A stretch of DNA of 21,946 nt. It comes from an uncultured Muribaculaceae bacterium. Its GTDB lineage: Bacteria; Bacteroidota; Bacteroidia; Bacteroidales; Muribaculaceae. The notes below the pieces were generated by a model. The model was not told the origin of the DNA and made no database searches. It worked only from the letters and a program-made list of their open reading frames with translations. Every line of letters starts with the position of its first letter. The stretch's first letter is position 1. Where the stretch lies: assembly GCA_910589095.1 (NCBI GenBank), contig CAJUSN010000023.1, forward strand, positions 1-21,946, written 5' to 3'. Below are positions 1 to 7,780 of the stretch, one piece after another. The position numbers and the translations under genes are program-made.

Positions 1-11
1 GTCATGGAGCG

Positions 12-1346
12 TTACTTTCTGCTTGATTTGGGCCAGTTGGGTGAAAGAGCGCGGTCCACGGGGGTGACTCCATCGTAGGTGACAGTGGTGCATAGGGTTC
101 CGTCGGCAGACATAGCCGTGCCTTGGATTTCTATTTCAGACGCCACGCAGTCGGGGTTGAAGTCGGCAGTGGAGTTGTTGGTATCCTTCAACACCGGGTT
201 GCCATCCTCGTTCAGACGGAGCATTTTGCGACGTACGGAGTGGAAATAGCGCGTTTTGTCCTGATCAATGGTGCCGCAATGTGTCCAGCCACAATCGAGT
301 TGAGGCGCACAGAGGTTCCACGCATATTTTGATTCAACACTACAGGTCACCACGTCTACTATCCATTCATTGGGCAGCTTATATGAGTCAGCTGTCATGG
401 GGAAAGTGCCCGCTGCACTCACAATAATCCAGTCATAGTGATAAGTATAGTGCTTCAGATATTCGTCGCGCCCTACAGGGATACGGGCAATGCCGTAGGC
501 CTTGAAACCGCGGTTGTGAAGCACCCAGAATGACAGAGTGTAGCAGTACCACTTGTCCATATTCGGCACCAGTGGCGAGTCAATGTCAAAGTTGCTGGGA
601 TTGGTGGATTCATCGTACCATTCGAAATCAGCTCCCGAAAGGTCGAATGAATTTGGGTTAGCCACGCGATGGTCGATTCCCGTGTCGCAGATTAGGAAAT
701 ATTCGCCCGGTTGCACGGGGTGGTCCTTGCCGCTTCCCGGCACAGTGTAGAGTGCCTGTACGTTCATGGCTTCGTTCATTATGTTGGGCGAATGTTCATA
801 TTTGTCGGTAGTGGTGAATTTGCTCTCGAAAAGGGTAATGCCGTCGGCATAGATCACGTGATCCGTATTGTTGTAGAGCTTCACATAGTCGTCACCGTTA
901 TATTGGTTACCGGAATTTCGTGTGGTGCCGGCAAAAAACACTTCGGCAATGATCAGGTCATCGCTCTCTATATTGTTATAGCCCTCGAGTTTCACGCTTG
1001 TTGATGAGCCGGTTACCTGTACGGATGTGGCGGCGGCCCTTAGCGTTGAATGTGCACCCGAGGCGAGTTCCAATTCAGCTTCGTAAGTGAGGTCATAAAG
1101 CCCGGGAAGCAGTTGTATGCCGGTAATGGTGTTGTATTGTTGCTCACGTCCGCTCGAAACGTTGCGCGCGGTGAGTGTTTCGGAAATAACGCGGGCATCG
1201 GCGGCTTCCTCCGGACGGCTTATGCTTACGTTGAGTTCCGATGAGGTCTCGGCGCTATCGGAAAAAGAGTCGTCGCACGCCGGGAAGGCCGCAACGCACA
1301 TTGCAGCAACTAATAGGGAGAGTAGTTTGGATTTCAATGTTTTCAT
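12..1346 (-). CDS. DUF4876-type surface lipoprotein partnered with a TonB receptor
   Basis: This is a predicted 444-residue lipoprotein. The N-terminus has a basic start, a hydrophobic stretch and a lipobox ending A-F-P-A-C with Cys24. The cysteine is followed by Asp-Asp and further acidic and serine residues, which resembles the Bacteroidetes lipoprotein export signal for surface display. The body resembles DUF4876 proteins, which are commonly encoded next to TonB-dependent receptors; I know no defined biochemical role. It has a Cys-rich patch (C-x5-C-x4-C with a His) at 276-311. The gene follows the receptor gene on the same strand after a 39-bp gap, so the two are probably one operon. An in-frame ATG at 1355 would add only three residues (M-T-Y); I chose the ATG at 1346 because it gives a typical M-K-T-L-K signal start. 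The family call rests on recall of sequence style and context. Confidence 0.8.
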   Translation of the reverse strand: MKTLKSKLLSLLVAAMCVAAFPACDDSFSDSAETSSELNVSISRPEEAADARVISETLTARNVSSGREQQYNTITGIQLLPGLYDLTYEAELELASGAHSTLRAAATSVQVTGSSTSVKLEGYNNIESDDLIIAEVFFAGTTRNSGNQYNGDDYVKLYNNTDHVIYADGITLFESKFTTTDKYEHSPNIMNEAMNVQALYTVPGSGKDHPVQPGEYFLICDTGIDHRVANPNSFDLSGADFEWYDESTNPSNFDIDSPLVPNMDKWYCYTLSFWVLHNRGFKAYGIARIPVGRDEYLKHYTYHYDWIIVSAAGTFPMTADSYKLPNEWIVDVVTCSVESKYAWNLCAPQLDCGWTHCGTIDQDKTRYFHSVRRKMLRLNEDGNPVLKDTNNSTADFNPDCVASEIEIQGTAMSADGTLCTTVTYDGVTPVDRALSPNWPKSSRK

Positions 1347-1385
1347 ATATGTCATGCTGAAGATTGTTTCTTGGATTTTTGGTTG

Positions 1386-4169
1386 TCAGATAGTAAAATT
1401 GAGTTCCATGCCGAAATATGCTTCTGAATTTCGTCGCACTGTCAGGCCGTTGCTCTTATAGTCGGGGAGATAATCTATTATGCGGTTGACGAAAGCCGAT
1501 ATGCGCATCCAACGGCCTATTTTCTTGGTGGCTTTTAAGTTGAGGTAGAGAGCTATCGGAACCTCTTGGGGTGTGTAGGATGCTTCATTATAGCGGCGTA
1601 TGAGATATTGGAGCATAAGGTCGTTGGCGCTTTCTTGTGTATATGGGTGGAGCTGGCCGTCGGCTGCCGATAGATAATAGTCAGGGATTCCGTTATCGCG
1701 AAGGCGTGTGGTTTTCATGTACCACATGCACTGCAGCGAAGTGGTGAACACCAATCCCCAGCGTGGTATCTGTGTGTCGAATGTGAAATTGGTGTTGAAC
1801 TGCTCGTTGATGCGTCCGTCGGTGGTGTTGTAAAGACCCACATAGAGGTCGCTTACAGGTTGGTTCCCCACAACTTCGGTCACCGGATTAAACAGCATCT
1901 GCGAGTTGGAATAGCGAGTGCGGAACCATGCGCCGGATATAATCAGAGATGTCATAAGTGGACGCCAACGGGCGGTATTCAACTGAAATTCTACGCCACG
2001 CTTGTCAATACGTGTGCCGTTGGTCACCCGGCTCATTCCGTCAAGCACTCTCATGTCCTGATAGGGGAGTTCTTCAAGCACGGGAGGCGCGGTAAGCTCT
2101 GTGGCGTTCAGTCCCGATGCATCGTAGCGTCGGTATTCGTACGTGTCATACACCCTTGAATAGCGGAATCCGGAATTCATGCGCTCCTCGAAGTAGGTGG
2201 CGCTCAGCCGGTTTTCGCCCCACTCGAATCCCACGCGAGCTTCCCATTTTCGGTTGCGGGCCGCGCGGAGCTGATAGTTCGTGGGATCTTCTATATAAGT
2301 ACGAAGACTCACACGCGAGAGGTTCATAGGGTCCGTAATATGATAATAGTTGAGCTGCACAAGGTCGTTGTAATGCACCTGCGGGTAAAGATAGTCGATA
2401 GTAGGCATTTTTGTAGTTACACCCCAGCCACCGGCAACGAAGAACCGCATGGATTGTCCTGCAAGGTCGAACCCGGGGAAAGTGTACACAGCGTTGAGGC
2501 GCGGATCCACATATACCTTGTTGCGGAGATAAAATTGCTTGGAGAGTGAGGGCAACTGGCTTGTGCGCGCGCCTATCTGAAGCTCCAGTTTGGATGAACC
2601 CAAAAGTGCGGTCACGTTGTCCTCGGCATAAAATGAGAGCACGTGAAGCGCCGGAATGTCAGCGTAACGGCGAGGACGCGTGGTCCAGGAAGCCGAGAGG
2701 GGACGCGTCAAATCATAAACCTGTCCGTCACCGTAGTTTTTAGAGATTGACCATTCGGCGCCTGCTTTGTAATTATGGGCCCAAGTGCCGAGTGAGCGAG
2801 CTCCCTGTGCCCTGAGTTTTATGAAGGTGGAGAGTGGACGGCCGTCGCTCACAAAGTTGGCAATGTATTCACTCAGCAAGTAGTGTCCGTCATGAATGCC
2901 CTCCTCCATGGTGGTGGGAGCTATGGAAGCTCGCTGTGGTGCAACCTGTTTTTCACGTTCTATGCGATCATGCTGGTAGGCCACAGATGTGTTCAGTTCC
3001 ACGGATGAGAGCCATGAGAGCCGGTTGAAATTGAATGTAAGATTGGAGGTAAGCGCGTAGCGGTTATATGTGCTTTTGAACAGGTCAATCTTGTTGTAGT
3101 TGAGGTCGGGATCTACTTTTGCGTTGTCAAATGACCCGGTGTAGTCAACCCCCACGCTCCAGCGGGTATTGATTGCCGGCGCACGCCATGAAAGATTGGC
3201 ACGGGCCGATGCGTTTACGCGTTTGTAACTCTCGAGATTATCGCGTGGGTCTATTTTTGAATCGAGATAGCCTCCATCCACATTGATCACATGTTCAGTT
3301 CCTGCAATGCCGAAGCCTTTCCCAACGGAAAAGAGCTTGCTGTACTCATCGGCCTTGAAGCGACCGGTCCAGGGTGTGGCACGGTGAAGACGCTTTATGT
3401 TTACAAGTCCGGAAGTGAGGTTGCCATATTCGGCCGAGGGAATTCCGCGCACAATCTCAACGCTCTCAATATTGTCGGTCGATATGGTGCGCATGTCAAC
3501 ACCGCGATTCACCGATGAGCGTTTTGATGAGGGGTCGGTATCATCGCTGATAGGCACACCTTGGAGGTTGGCATCACCGTCGATCGGTGCACCGTCGACC
3601 ATGAAGCGAGTGCCAAGTGATGTGATTGCGTAATCATCCGACACGCTAGTCTTGGCTCCGGTGGCAGTCATCCCGCCCGTTTCTCGCAGGGTAATGGTGT
3701 TGGCCGAACCCATGCTGGGATTTTGTGATATATTTCCCGGGAGCAATTCCAAGATGTCAGTGAATGAGGTGGGTTGGAGATGCTCCATGGCATCACGGTC
3801 AATCCGCGACGAACTGGTCAATCCTCTGCTCTCGCGTGCGGTTACCACCACCTCGCCGAGAGTAGCCGAGGGCTTGAGCTTAAAAGTCATTGTCTTACCG
3901 GGTTGCGGCTTGAGGCTTGCAGATTCATAACCAATATAGGTGGCCGTGATTTTGGAGGTGCCTTGAGGAACGCGAAGGCTCCACACACCGTCGGCATCGG
4001 CGTGGGTGGCTGTCTGACCCGGATATGCCTTGATGGTGGCAAACGCCAATGGTTCGCCTGTGGCGGCATCAACCGCCGTGCCGCGCAGTGTCATGTCGGC
4101 GGCGTGGGTCATGAGGTGTACAGCAAGTAAAAGTAAAAGGAGAAGAGTGGTTCTTTGACTGTGTTGCAT
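1386..4169 (-). CDS. TonB-dependent outer-membrane receptor with carboxypeptidase-regulatory-like domain
   Basis: This 927-residue protein should be an energised outer-membrane importer; the ligand is unknown. A leucine-rich signal peptide covers residues 1-23. A carboxypeptidase-regulatory-like beta-sandwich follows at about 26-105 (it starts L-R-G-T-A-V-D and includes a Y-I-G-Y-E segment). A TonB-box-like stretch, E-V-V-V-T-A-R, lies near 106-112. The plug spans about 118-265 and ends with the typical V-E-I-V-R-G-I-P-S-A-E-Y-G-N. The rest is beta-barrel, closing in an aromatic/hydrophobic C-terminus (N-F-T-I). It is neither SusC-sized nor followed by a SusD gene; its partner is the downstream DUF4876 lipoprotein. 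The longest open frame begins with TTG at 4190, but that codon lies inside the -7 promoter element, so ATG 4169 is the start. It is probably controlled from the shared divergent region at 4188-4350. Confidence 0.93.
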   Translation of the reverse strand: MQHSQRTTLLLLLLLAVHLMTHAADMTLRGTAVDAATGEPLAFATIKAYPGQTATHADADGVWSLRVPQGTSKITATYIGYESASLKPQPGKTMTFKLKPSATLGEVVVTARESRGLTSSSRIDRDAMEHLQPTSFTDILELLPGNISQNPSMGSANTITLRETGGMTATGAKTSVSDDYAITSLGTRFMVDGAPIDGDANLQGVPISDDTDPSSKRSSVNRGVDMRTISTDNIESVEIVRGIPSAEYGNLTSGLVNIKRLHRATPWTGRFKADEYSKLFSVGKGFGIAGTEHVINVDGGYLDSKIDPRDNLESYKRVNASARANLSWRAPAINTRWSVGVDYTGSFDNAKVDPDLNYNKIDLFKSTYNRYALTSNLTFNFNRLSWLSSVELNTSVAYQHDRIEREKQVAPQRASIAPTTMEEGIHDGHYLLSEYIANFVSDGRPLSTFIKLRAQGARSLGTWAHNYKAGAEWSISKNYGDGQVYDLTRPLSASWTTRPRRYADIPALHVLSFYAEDNVTALLGSSKLELQIGARTSQLPSLSKQFYLRNKVYVDPRLNAVYTFPGFDLAGQSMRFFVAGGWGVTTKMPTIDYLYPQVHYNDLVQLNYYHITDPMNLSRVSLRTYIEDPTNYQLRAARNRKWEARVGFEWGENRLSATYFEERMNSGFRYSRVYDTYEYRRYDASGLNATELTAPPVLEELPYQDMRVLDGMSRVTNGTRIDKRGVEFQLNTARWRPLMTSLIISGAWFRTRYSNSQMLFNPVTEVVGNQPVSDLYVGLYNTTDGRINEQFNTNFTFDTQIPRWGLVFTTSLQCMWYMKTTRLRDNGIPDYYLSAADGQLHPYTQESANDLMLQYLIRRYNEASYTPQEVPIALYLNLKATKKIGRWMRISAFVNRIIDYLPDYKSNGLTVRRNSEAYFGMELNFTI

Positions 4170-4187
4170 ATTATTCTGTTTCCAATG

Positions 4188-4195
4188 CAAAATTA
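4188..4195 (-). promoter_or_regulatory. -7 promoter element of the TonB receptor operon
   Basis: The minus strand reads TAATTTTG, a perfect match to the Bacteroidetes -7 consensus TAnnTTTG. It ends 18 bases before the receptor ATG, giving a predicted leader of about 12 bases. No TTG/TTTG is found at the usual 19-21 bp upstream, which suits a promoter that needs an activator. Confidence 0.7.
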
Positions 4196-4218
4196 CTAAA
4201 TATGCATTTCCTCCGAAA

Positions 4219-4234
4219 TCCCCAAAAGTAGGTA
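4219..4234 (+). promoter_or_regulatory. Putative operator box 1 of three in the divergent region
   Basis: TCCCCAAAAGTAGGTA matches box 2 at 12 of 16 positions. The right half (AGGTA) fits the dyad model TACYY-N6-RRGTA and the left half is degenerate. Its centre (4226.5) is 31.5 bp upstream of the first base of the leftward -7 element. The regulator is unknown. Confidence 0.55.
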
Positions 4235-4245
4235 TTTAGCGCGCC

Positions 4246-4289
4246 CGCACGCACTATGACTACCTAAAAGTGAGTATAGGGGGCGTGCG
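4246..4289. repeat. Extended imperfect inverted repeat centred on operator box 2
   Basis: CGCACGC (4246-4252) and GCGTGCG (4283-4289) are perfect inverted arms, and CTAT (4254-4257) pairs with ATAG (4276-4279) just inside. The centre, about 4267.5, is within about 1 bp of the centre of box 2. It could form a cruciform or be an enlarged protein-binding dyad. Confidence 0.5.
4261..4276 (+). promoter_or_regulatory. Putative operator box 2 (central)
   Basis: TACCTAAAAGTGAGTA fits TACYY-N6-RRGTA in both halves. It matches box 3 at 13 of 16 positions and starts 42 bp after box 1 and 43 bp before box 3. It sits almost exactly midway between the two outward-facing -7 elements. Confidence 0.6.
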
Positions 4290-4303
4290 TCGGGGTGTAT
4301 TTT

Positions 4304-4319
4304 TACTCAAAATTGAGTA
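4304..4319 (+). promoter_or_regulatory. Putative operator box 3, nearest the propeller-protein promoter
   Basis: TACTCAAAATTGAGTA has perfect 7-bp arms (TACTCAA/TTGAGTA) around AA. Its centre, 4311.5, is 31.5 bp before the first base of the rightward -7 element, the same distance as box 1 from the leftward one. That places it just upstream of the -33 region, a usual position for an activator. Confidence 0.65.
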
Positions 4320-4342
4320 TTTCACAGCTGTTATGTTATGAG

Positions 4343-4350
4343 TAATTTTG
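4343..4350 (+). promoter_or_regulatory. -7 promoter element of the propeller-protein gene
   Basis: TAATTTTG matches TAnnTTTG exactly. The predicted start near 4357 gives a leader of about 48 bases before ATG 4405. No good -33 TTTG is present, so activation through box 3 is likely. Confidence 0.7.
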
Positions 4351-4404
4351 CACCCGGAAAAAGTAGAATCATTCTAAATAACATAAAACCCATAAATCAC
4401 ATTT

Positions 4405-6228
4405 ATGAAGAAATCATTACTTTCAATTTTTACTCTCGGCTGCGCGTTGTTCGCAGGCGCTGCCACTCCCGAACTCCAGTGGCACAAATTGCTGGATGGT
4501 CCTAACACTGCTGCCGATAACATGTCAGGCATCGCTGTTACCGCCGATGGTAATGTTATCACTGTAGGCAGCTTCGGCGCCAAAACTGAAACGGATGAGT
4601 TTGTGTTCGACGGCCAGACCATTGCAACCGGTACCGCCTATAACGGAAATTCTGAAAACTATAGCCTCCTCGTTACAAAGCATAATGCAAAGGATGGCTC
4701 ACTTCTCTGGGCTCTCTCTACAAAAAAAGGTGATGTGACCACTTCCGGTACCAATAGCGTGGCCCCTACGGCCGACGGTGGTGCCCTCTTATTGGTAAAC
4801 ATGCGCTCATCATCTGTTACCCCTTATGAGTCGCCTGTGATTGTTGATGCAGCCAAAACCGAGATTGACTTCCCCGATTGGAACACATCCTGCTGGATTA
4901 TGAACCAGGTGGTGATTAAAGTATCAAAGGATGGTTATGTACAGTGGGCACGCCGTGTGGTAGCCGATCAGCTCCCCGTGCCTAACGCATCATCGGGCTC
5001 ATCAGTTACCAACACCACCAACGGCGCCTTCCCCAACGCTATTGCCGAGGATAAGGATGGTAATATCTATATTGCCGGTAACCACCGCGCTCCGCTCATC
5101 TTCACCGGCGAACAGAACGCCACTTACGTGCTTCAGCCCCGTAATCTTGATTCTTACAACGGAGATGTTCAGAATTATGCTGGCGGTCTCTATCTTGTTA
5201 AGCTGGATAAGGATGGAAATTACCTCACCCATCTCCAGGGCTCAACTGCCGATGGCATAACAGCCGATTACATCAACTCAATGGTTGTTGAGGACGACAT
5301 GGTCTATTTCGCAGGTTACCTTCAGGGCAAAGCCGGAGCAACTCTCAAACTTGGCAAAGGCTCAAATGCTAAAGAAGTTGCCAAACTCAATGCCAACAAT
5401 GCTGTGCTCCTCTGCGGCGTAAAATCCACTGTGTCAGGTACCACCCATTCCCTCGTGCCCCAGTTCCTTACATGTTATAATGAAGCCAACCGTTCCGGTG
5501 CCACCACCCACCGCATCCAGTTCCTTTCGCTTGTTAAGTCTGACAACTCACTCTTCCTTATGGGTACTTTCTTCGGTGCCATCTCAACTAATGAGAATGA
5601 TACTCCCCTCATTTCATCTACAAGCAACATGCTTGAGGGTTTCATTGTCAAGACAAGTGCGTCCGACGGTACGTATGAAGCGGCCTTGGCAAATGCTCTC
5701 TCCATTGGCGGTTACCGTAACCTGATAAGCTATAATGGCTCGCTCTATGCACAGGGTTATCGCTTGAATGCGCTCACCGGTTCTTATATTGATGAACTTG
5801 ATGCCGAGTCTCTTGAAATTAAAGCCACTACAACCGTAGCCAAGGGCGGTGGGGCTCCGACGCTTATGGCTTGCGCTTACGATCCTGCATCTACCCGCAT
5901 CTACAGTGCCACCCGTGGCAATAACGTGTGGACTCTTACCGATGATAGCGCCACAGAGAAACCCTCAGGATGGGGTATCTGCCTTACATGCAACGTTCTT
6001 GATAAAGAACTCGCTGGAGTGAGCAATGTAGCCGCTGAAGCTGAAACACTCAAAGTGGCAGGCCTACAGGGTTGTATTGAAATCCAGGCTGCCGAAGCAG
6101 CTCAGGTCAAGGTGGTAGACATGAAAGGAATCACCGTTGCTGACCGTAATGTTCAGCCCGGCACCACCACCATCAGCCTCCCTGCCGGTATCTACATTGT
6201 AAATGACAGCAAAGTAGCCGTTCGCTGA
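4405..6228 (+). CDS. Secreted beta-propeller-like protein with type IX-like C-terminal sorting domain
   Basis: This 607-residue exported protein has unknown function. Residues 1-20 are a signal peptide with no lipobox cysteine (M-K-K-S-L-L then A-G-A-A). The body has recurring strand motifs of the form D-G-N-x-(I/V)-x-(V/I)-(A/G)-G, for example near residues 48-57, 216-225 and 296-305. These resemble SBBP-type or other propeller blades. From about 537 a separate beta-domain follows and ends with V-V-D-M-K-G-I, L-P-A-G-I-Y-I-V and V-A-V-R. This has the pattern of the secretion-system C-terminal (type A) sorting domain. If a type IX system is present in the genome, the protein would be surface-anchored or released. 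It is transcribed alone, divergently from the TonB receptor, from a region with shared operator-like boxes, which suggests a related job. Propeller assignment is moderate; the exact ligand is unknown. Confidence 0.75.
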   Translation: MKKSLLSIFTLGCALFAGAATPELQWHKLLDGPNTAADNMSGIAVTADGNVITVGSFGAKTETDEFVFDGQTIATGTAYNGNSENYSLLVTKHNAKDGSLLWALSTKKGDVTTSGTNSVAPTADGGALLLVNMRSSSVTPYESPVIVDAAKTEIDFPDWNTSCWIMNQVVIKVSKDGYVQWARRVVADQLPVPNASSGSSVTNTTNGAFPNAIAEDKDGNIYIAGNHRAPLIFTGEQNATYVLQPRNLDSYNGDVQNYAGGLYLVKLDKDGNYLTHLQGSTADGITADYINSMVVEDDMVYFAGYLQGKAGATLKLGKGSNAKEVAKLNANNAVLLCGVKSTVSGTTHSLVPQFLTCYNEANRSGATTHRIQFLSLVKSDNSLFLMGTFFGAISTNENDTPLISSTSNMLEGFIVKTSASDGTYEAALANALSIGGYRNLISYNGSLYAQGYRLNALTGSYIDELDAESLEIKATTTVAKGGGAPTLMACAYDPASTRIYSATRGNNVWTLTDDSATEKPSGWGICLTCNVLDKELAGVSNVAAEAETLKVAGLQGCIEIQAAEAAQVKVVDMKGITVADRNVQPGTTTISLPAGIYIVNDSKVAVR

Positions 6229-6261
6229 TCTCCGCATTCACATTCCAACTTGCCATAACCC

Positions 6262-6297
6262 AATAGGGCCGCTCCCAATTCCGGAAGCGGCCCTATT
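6262..6297. terminator. Bidirectional terminator between convergent genes
   Basis: AATAGGGCCGCT (6262-6273) and AGCGGCCCTATT (6286-6297) form a perfect 12-bp stem with a 12-base loop. It lies between the ends of the rightward propeller gene (6228) and the leftward lipoprotein gene (6323). The flanking A/T-rich bases allow termination in both directions. Confidence 0.85.
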
Positions 6298-6322
6298 ATT
6301 TCAGTCAAAGGAGCTCTTTGAT

Positions 6323-6862
6323 TTATTCTTTACTTGTGTTTTCTTCAGTGTTGTCATCTTCTACGGGCATAAGATGAACTATTGTAAAATTGGAATATAC
6401 TTTGTAACCTCCCACCGGAATAACCTTGATCTCTATCTCCCTTGTCTCAGTCTCTGCCACCTCGGGTGGAATGTTCGTAAGAGGTATATCTGTAATTCTT
6501 ACGCGCTGCTCGTAAAGTTTGTCATACCACACTTTATTGCCGTCAGAGCATTGAATGCTGTCATATACCGGCAGTGTTTCCGGATCAAAAGGGTCCAAAA
6601 GTTCTGCTTTTAAAAGAGGCGAACTGCTGCGTACTATAATAAAGCCGTCATCCGGGATGCCTCGGGATCCCAGAGTTAATGTTAGTGATGTTTGGGACGG
6701 ACTCATTGTATATGTGTGCCCGTTTATCCAGTCCTTACTATTGTATGAGAGGATGTGGACGCCTCCGGCTCTAAGTTCCGGCTCCTCAGGCTTGTCTTCG
6801 CACGCGCTAAAGAGCGTAGCTAAGAGAGCGCATGCGAACATACATAGATGTTTAAGATTCAT
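6323..6862 (-). CDS. Small lipoprotein of unknown function
   Basis: This is a 179-residue predicted lipoprotein that I do not recognise. It has a signal peptide with lipobox L-F-S-A-C, Cys21, followed directly by Glu-Asp-Lys and more acidic residues. This is similar to a surface-export signal of Bacteroidetes lipoproteins. The mature part is rich in alternating hydrophobic and polar residues, suggesting an all-beta, perhaps immunoglobulin-like, fold of about 130 residues. It ends in an acidic, Asn/Thr-rich tail. It is monocistronic, convergent with the propeller-protein gene and divergent from the cell-division gene. It has its own good promoter. There is no sign of truncation. Confidence 0.85.
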   Translation of the reverse strand: MNLKHLCMFACALLATLFSACEDKPEEPELRAGGVHILSYNSKDWINGHTYTMSPSQTSLTLTLGSRGIPDDGFIIVRSSSPLLKAELLDPFDPETLPVYDSIQCSDGNKVWYDKLYEQRVRITDIPLTNIPPEVAETETREIEIKVIPVGGYKVYSNFTIVHLMPVEDDNTEENTSKE

Positions 6863-6892
6863 ATACGGATGTTAGTGATTGGTTTCTGTACG

Positions 6893-6925
6893 CAAAATTA
6901 CATTCCCGCTCCTACAGAACCCAAG
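6893..6925 (-). promoter_or_regulatory. Promoter of the small lipoprotein gene
   Basis: On the minus strand, CTTG (6925-6922) is followed after 21 bp by TAATTTTG (6900-6893), matching the Bacteroidetes -33/-7 promoter. Transcription should start near 6886, about 24 bases before the ATG at 6862. Confidence 0.75.
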
Positions 6926-6985
6926 TTAAAGGCGTTAATAATAGTTAAGTGAGGAGCCTTGTGAGATTCAAATAGGAAATTTGCG

Positions 6986-6993
6986 TAATTTTG
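6986..6993 (+). promoter_or_regulatory. -7 promoter element of the divIC-like gene, possibly leaderless
   Basis: TAATTTTG lies only four bases before the ATG at 6998, so the predicted transcription start falls at or next to the start codon. A TTG at 6959-6961 is 24 bp upstream, longer than the usual spacing, so the -33 element is weak or absent. Confidence 0.65.
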
Positions 6994-6997
6994 CAAA

Positions 6998-7303
6998 ATG
7001 AAAACTACGCAACGACGCACGTTCATGCAATGGTGTCGCCGATACATTTCGGTGAGCCTGCTCGTGGCTGTGGGGCTGATTGTCTATATCCTCTTTTTTT
7101 CCGACAACTCCGTTTCGGAAACTTACATGTATGACCGTCAGATCGATTCCCTCAACATGGCCATTCGTCAGGCCGGCGATTCCCTTGACTACTACCGCAA
7201 CCTTGAGCAGCGCCTCAACACTGATCCCGCTGCAATGGAGCAGGTGGTACGTGAAAATTACCACATGCAGCGTCCCGATGAGGATGTGTTCGTTGTGCAA
7301 TAA
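6998..7303 (+). CDS. Septum formation initiator (DivIC/FtsB family) protein
   Basis: This 101-residue bitopic membrane protein belongs to the FtsB/DivIC family. In known members such proteins join FtsL and FtsQ/DivIB to activate septal wall synthesis. A basic cytoplasmic tail (residues 1-16) is followed by one membrane helix (about 17-34) and a periplasmic coiled-coil stretch (about 42-75, with heptad-like D-S-L-N-M-A-I and D-S-L-D-Y-Y). The C-terminus carries the typical R-E-N-Y-H-M-x-R-P-x-E-D-V-F-V-V ending. Length is normal for the family. It is followed 18 bases later by a membrane-protein gene and probably shares its transcript. The ATG at 6998 almost abuts the promoter. Confidence 0.92.
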   Translation: MKTTQRRTFMQWCRRYISVSLLVAVGLIVYILFFSDNSVSETYMYDRQIDSLNMAIRQAGDSLDYYRNLEQRLNTDPAAMEQVVRENYHMQRPDEDVFVVQ

Positions 7304-7321
7304 TTTTTGAAAACCAACTAC

Positions 7322-7747
7322 ATGTCAAAACCCATTTCCTCCCGCAGCTCTTTTCTCCCACGGCAGGCTTGGCTCGTTGCAGTCAATATTGGGCTGCTGC
7401 TGATTGTCATTGGTACGGCAATCCCGCTCCTCCGTCTCTCCGGCTTCGATTCCACGGGAATAATCTCACGGATTGTATATAGCGTAGGTGCCGCTGCAGT
7501 TCTCATAGGTCGGCTTTTTGCGCCCTCAACCGCCGGACTTCCTCTCCGCGTACGCCGACTCTGTAGGCTTGAAATCTGGACCGGCATTATATTCTGCGTC
7601 GGTGCCTTTTTTATGTTCTACACGCCTGAACGCATGGATTGGCTTGCCTTCACTTTGGCGGGAGCCGTTATCCAGATCTATACCTCGCTCATGATTCCCC
7701 GCGCAATGGAAAAGGAACAGAAAAGTTCCTCAGGTGCCAAAAAATAA
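7322..7747 (+). CDS. Four-helix membrane protein, function unknown
   Basis: This is a 141-residue hydrophobic protein with about four predicted membrane segments, roughly residues 17-37, 50-65, 81-100 and 107-124. A basic loop rich in Arg (R-V-R-R-L-C-R-L) lies between the second and third. Its C-terminal tail is polar and Lys-rich. I do not recognise a named family. Its position directly after the divIC-like gene and before coaX suggests a conserved housekeeping neighbourhood. An in-frame TTG at 7307 would add five residues; the ATG at 7322 is more likely. Confidence 0.8.
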   Translation: MSKPISSRSSFLPRQAWLVAVNIGLLLIVIGTAIPLLRLSGFDSTGIISRIVYSVGAAAVLIGRLFAPSTAGLPLRVRRLCRLEIWTGIIFCVGAFFMFYTPERMDWLAFTLAGAVIQIYTSLMIPRAMEKEQKSSSGAKK

Positions 7748-7780
7748 CCTCTCCATCAACTCTATGTTGCGAGGATTTAC

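Noticed and set aside
4170..4190. Upstream TTG start for the TonB receptor
   Set aside because: The codon lies inside the TAATTTTG -7 element, upstream of the predicted transcription start.
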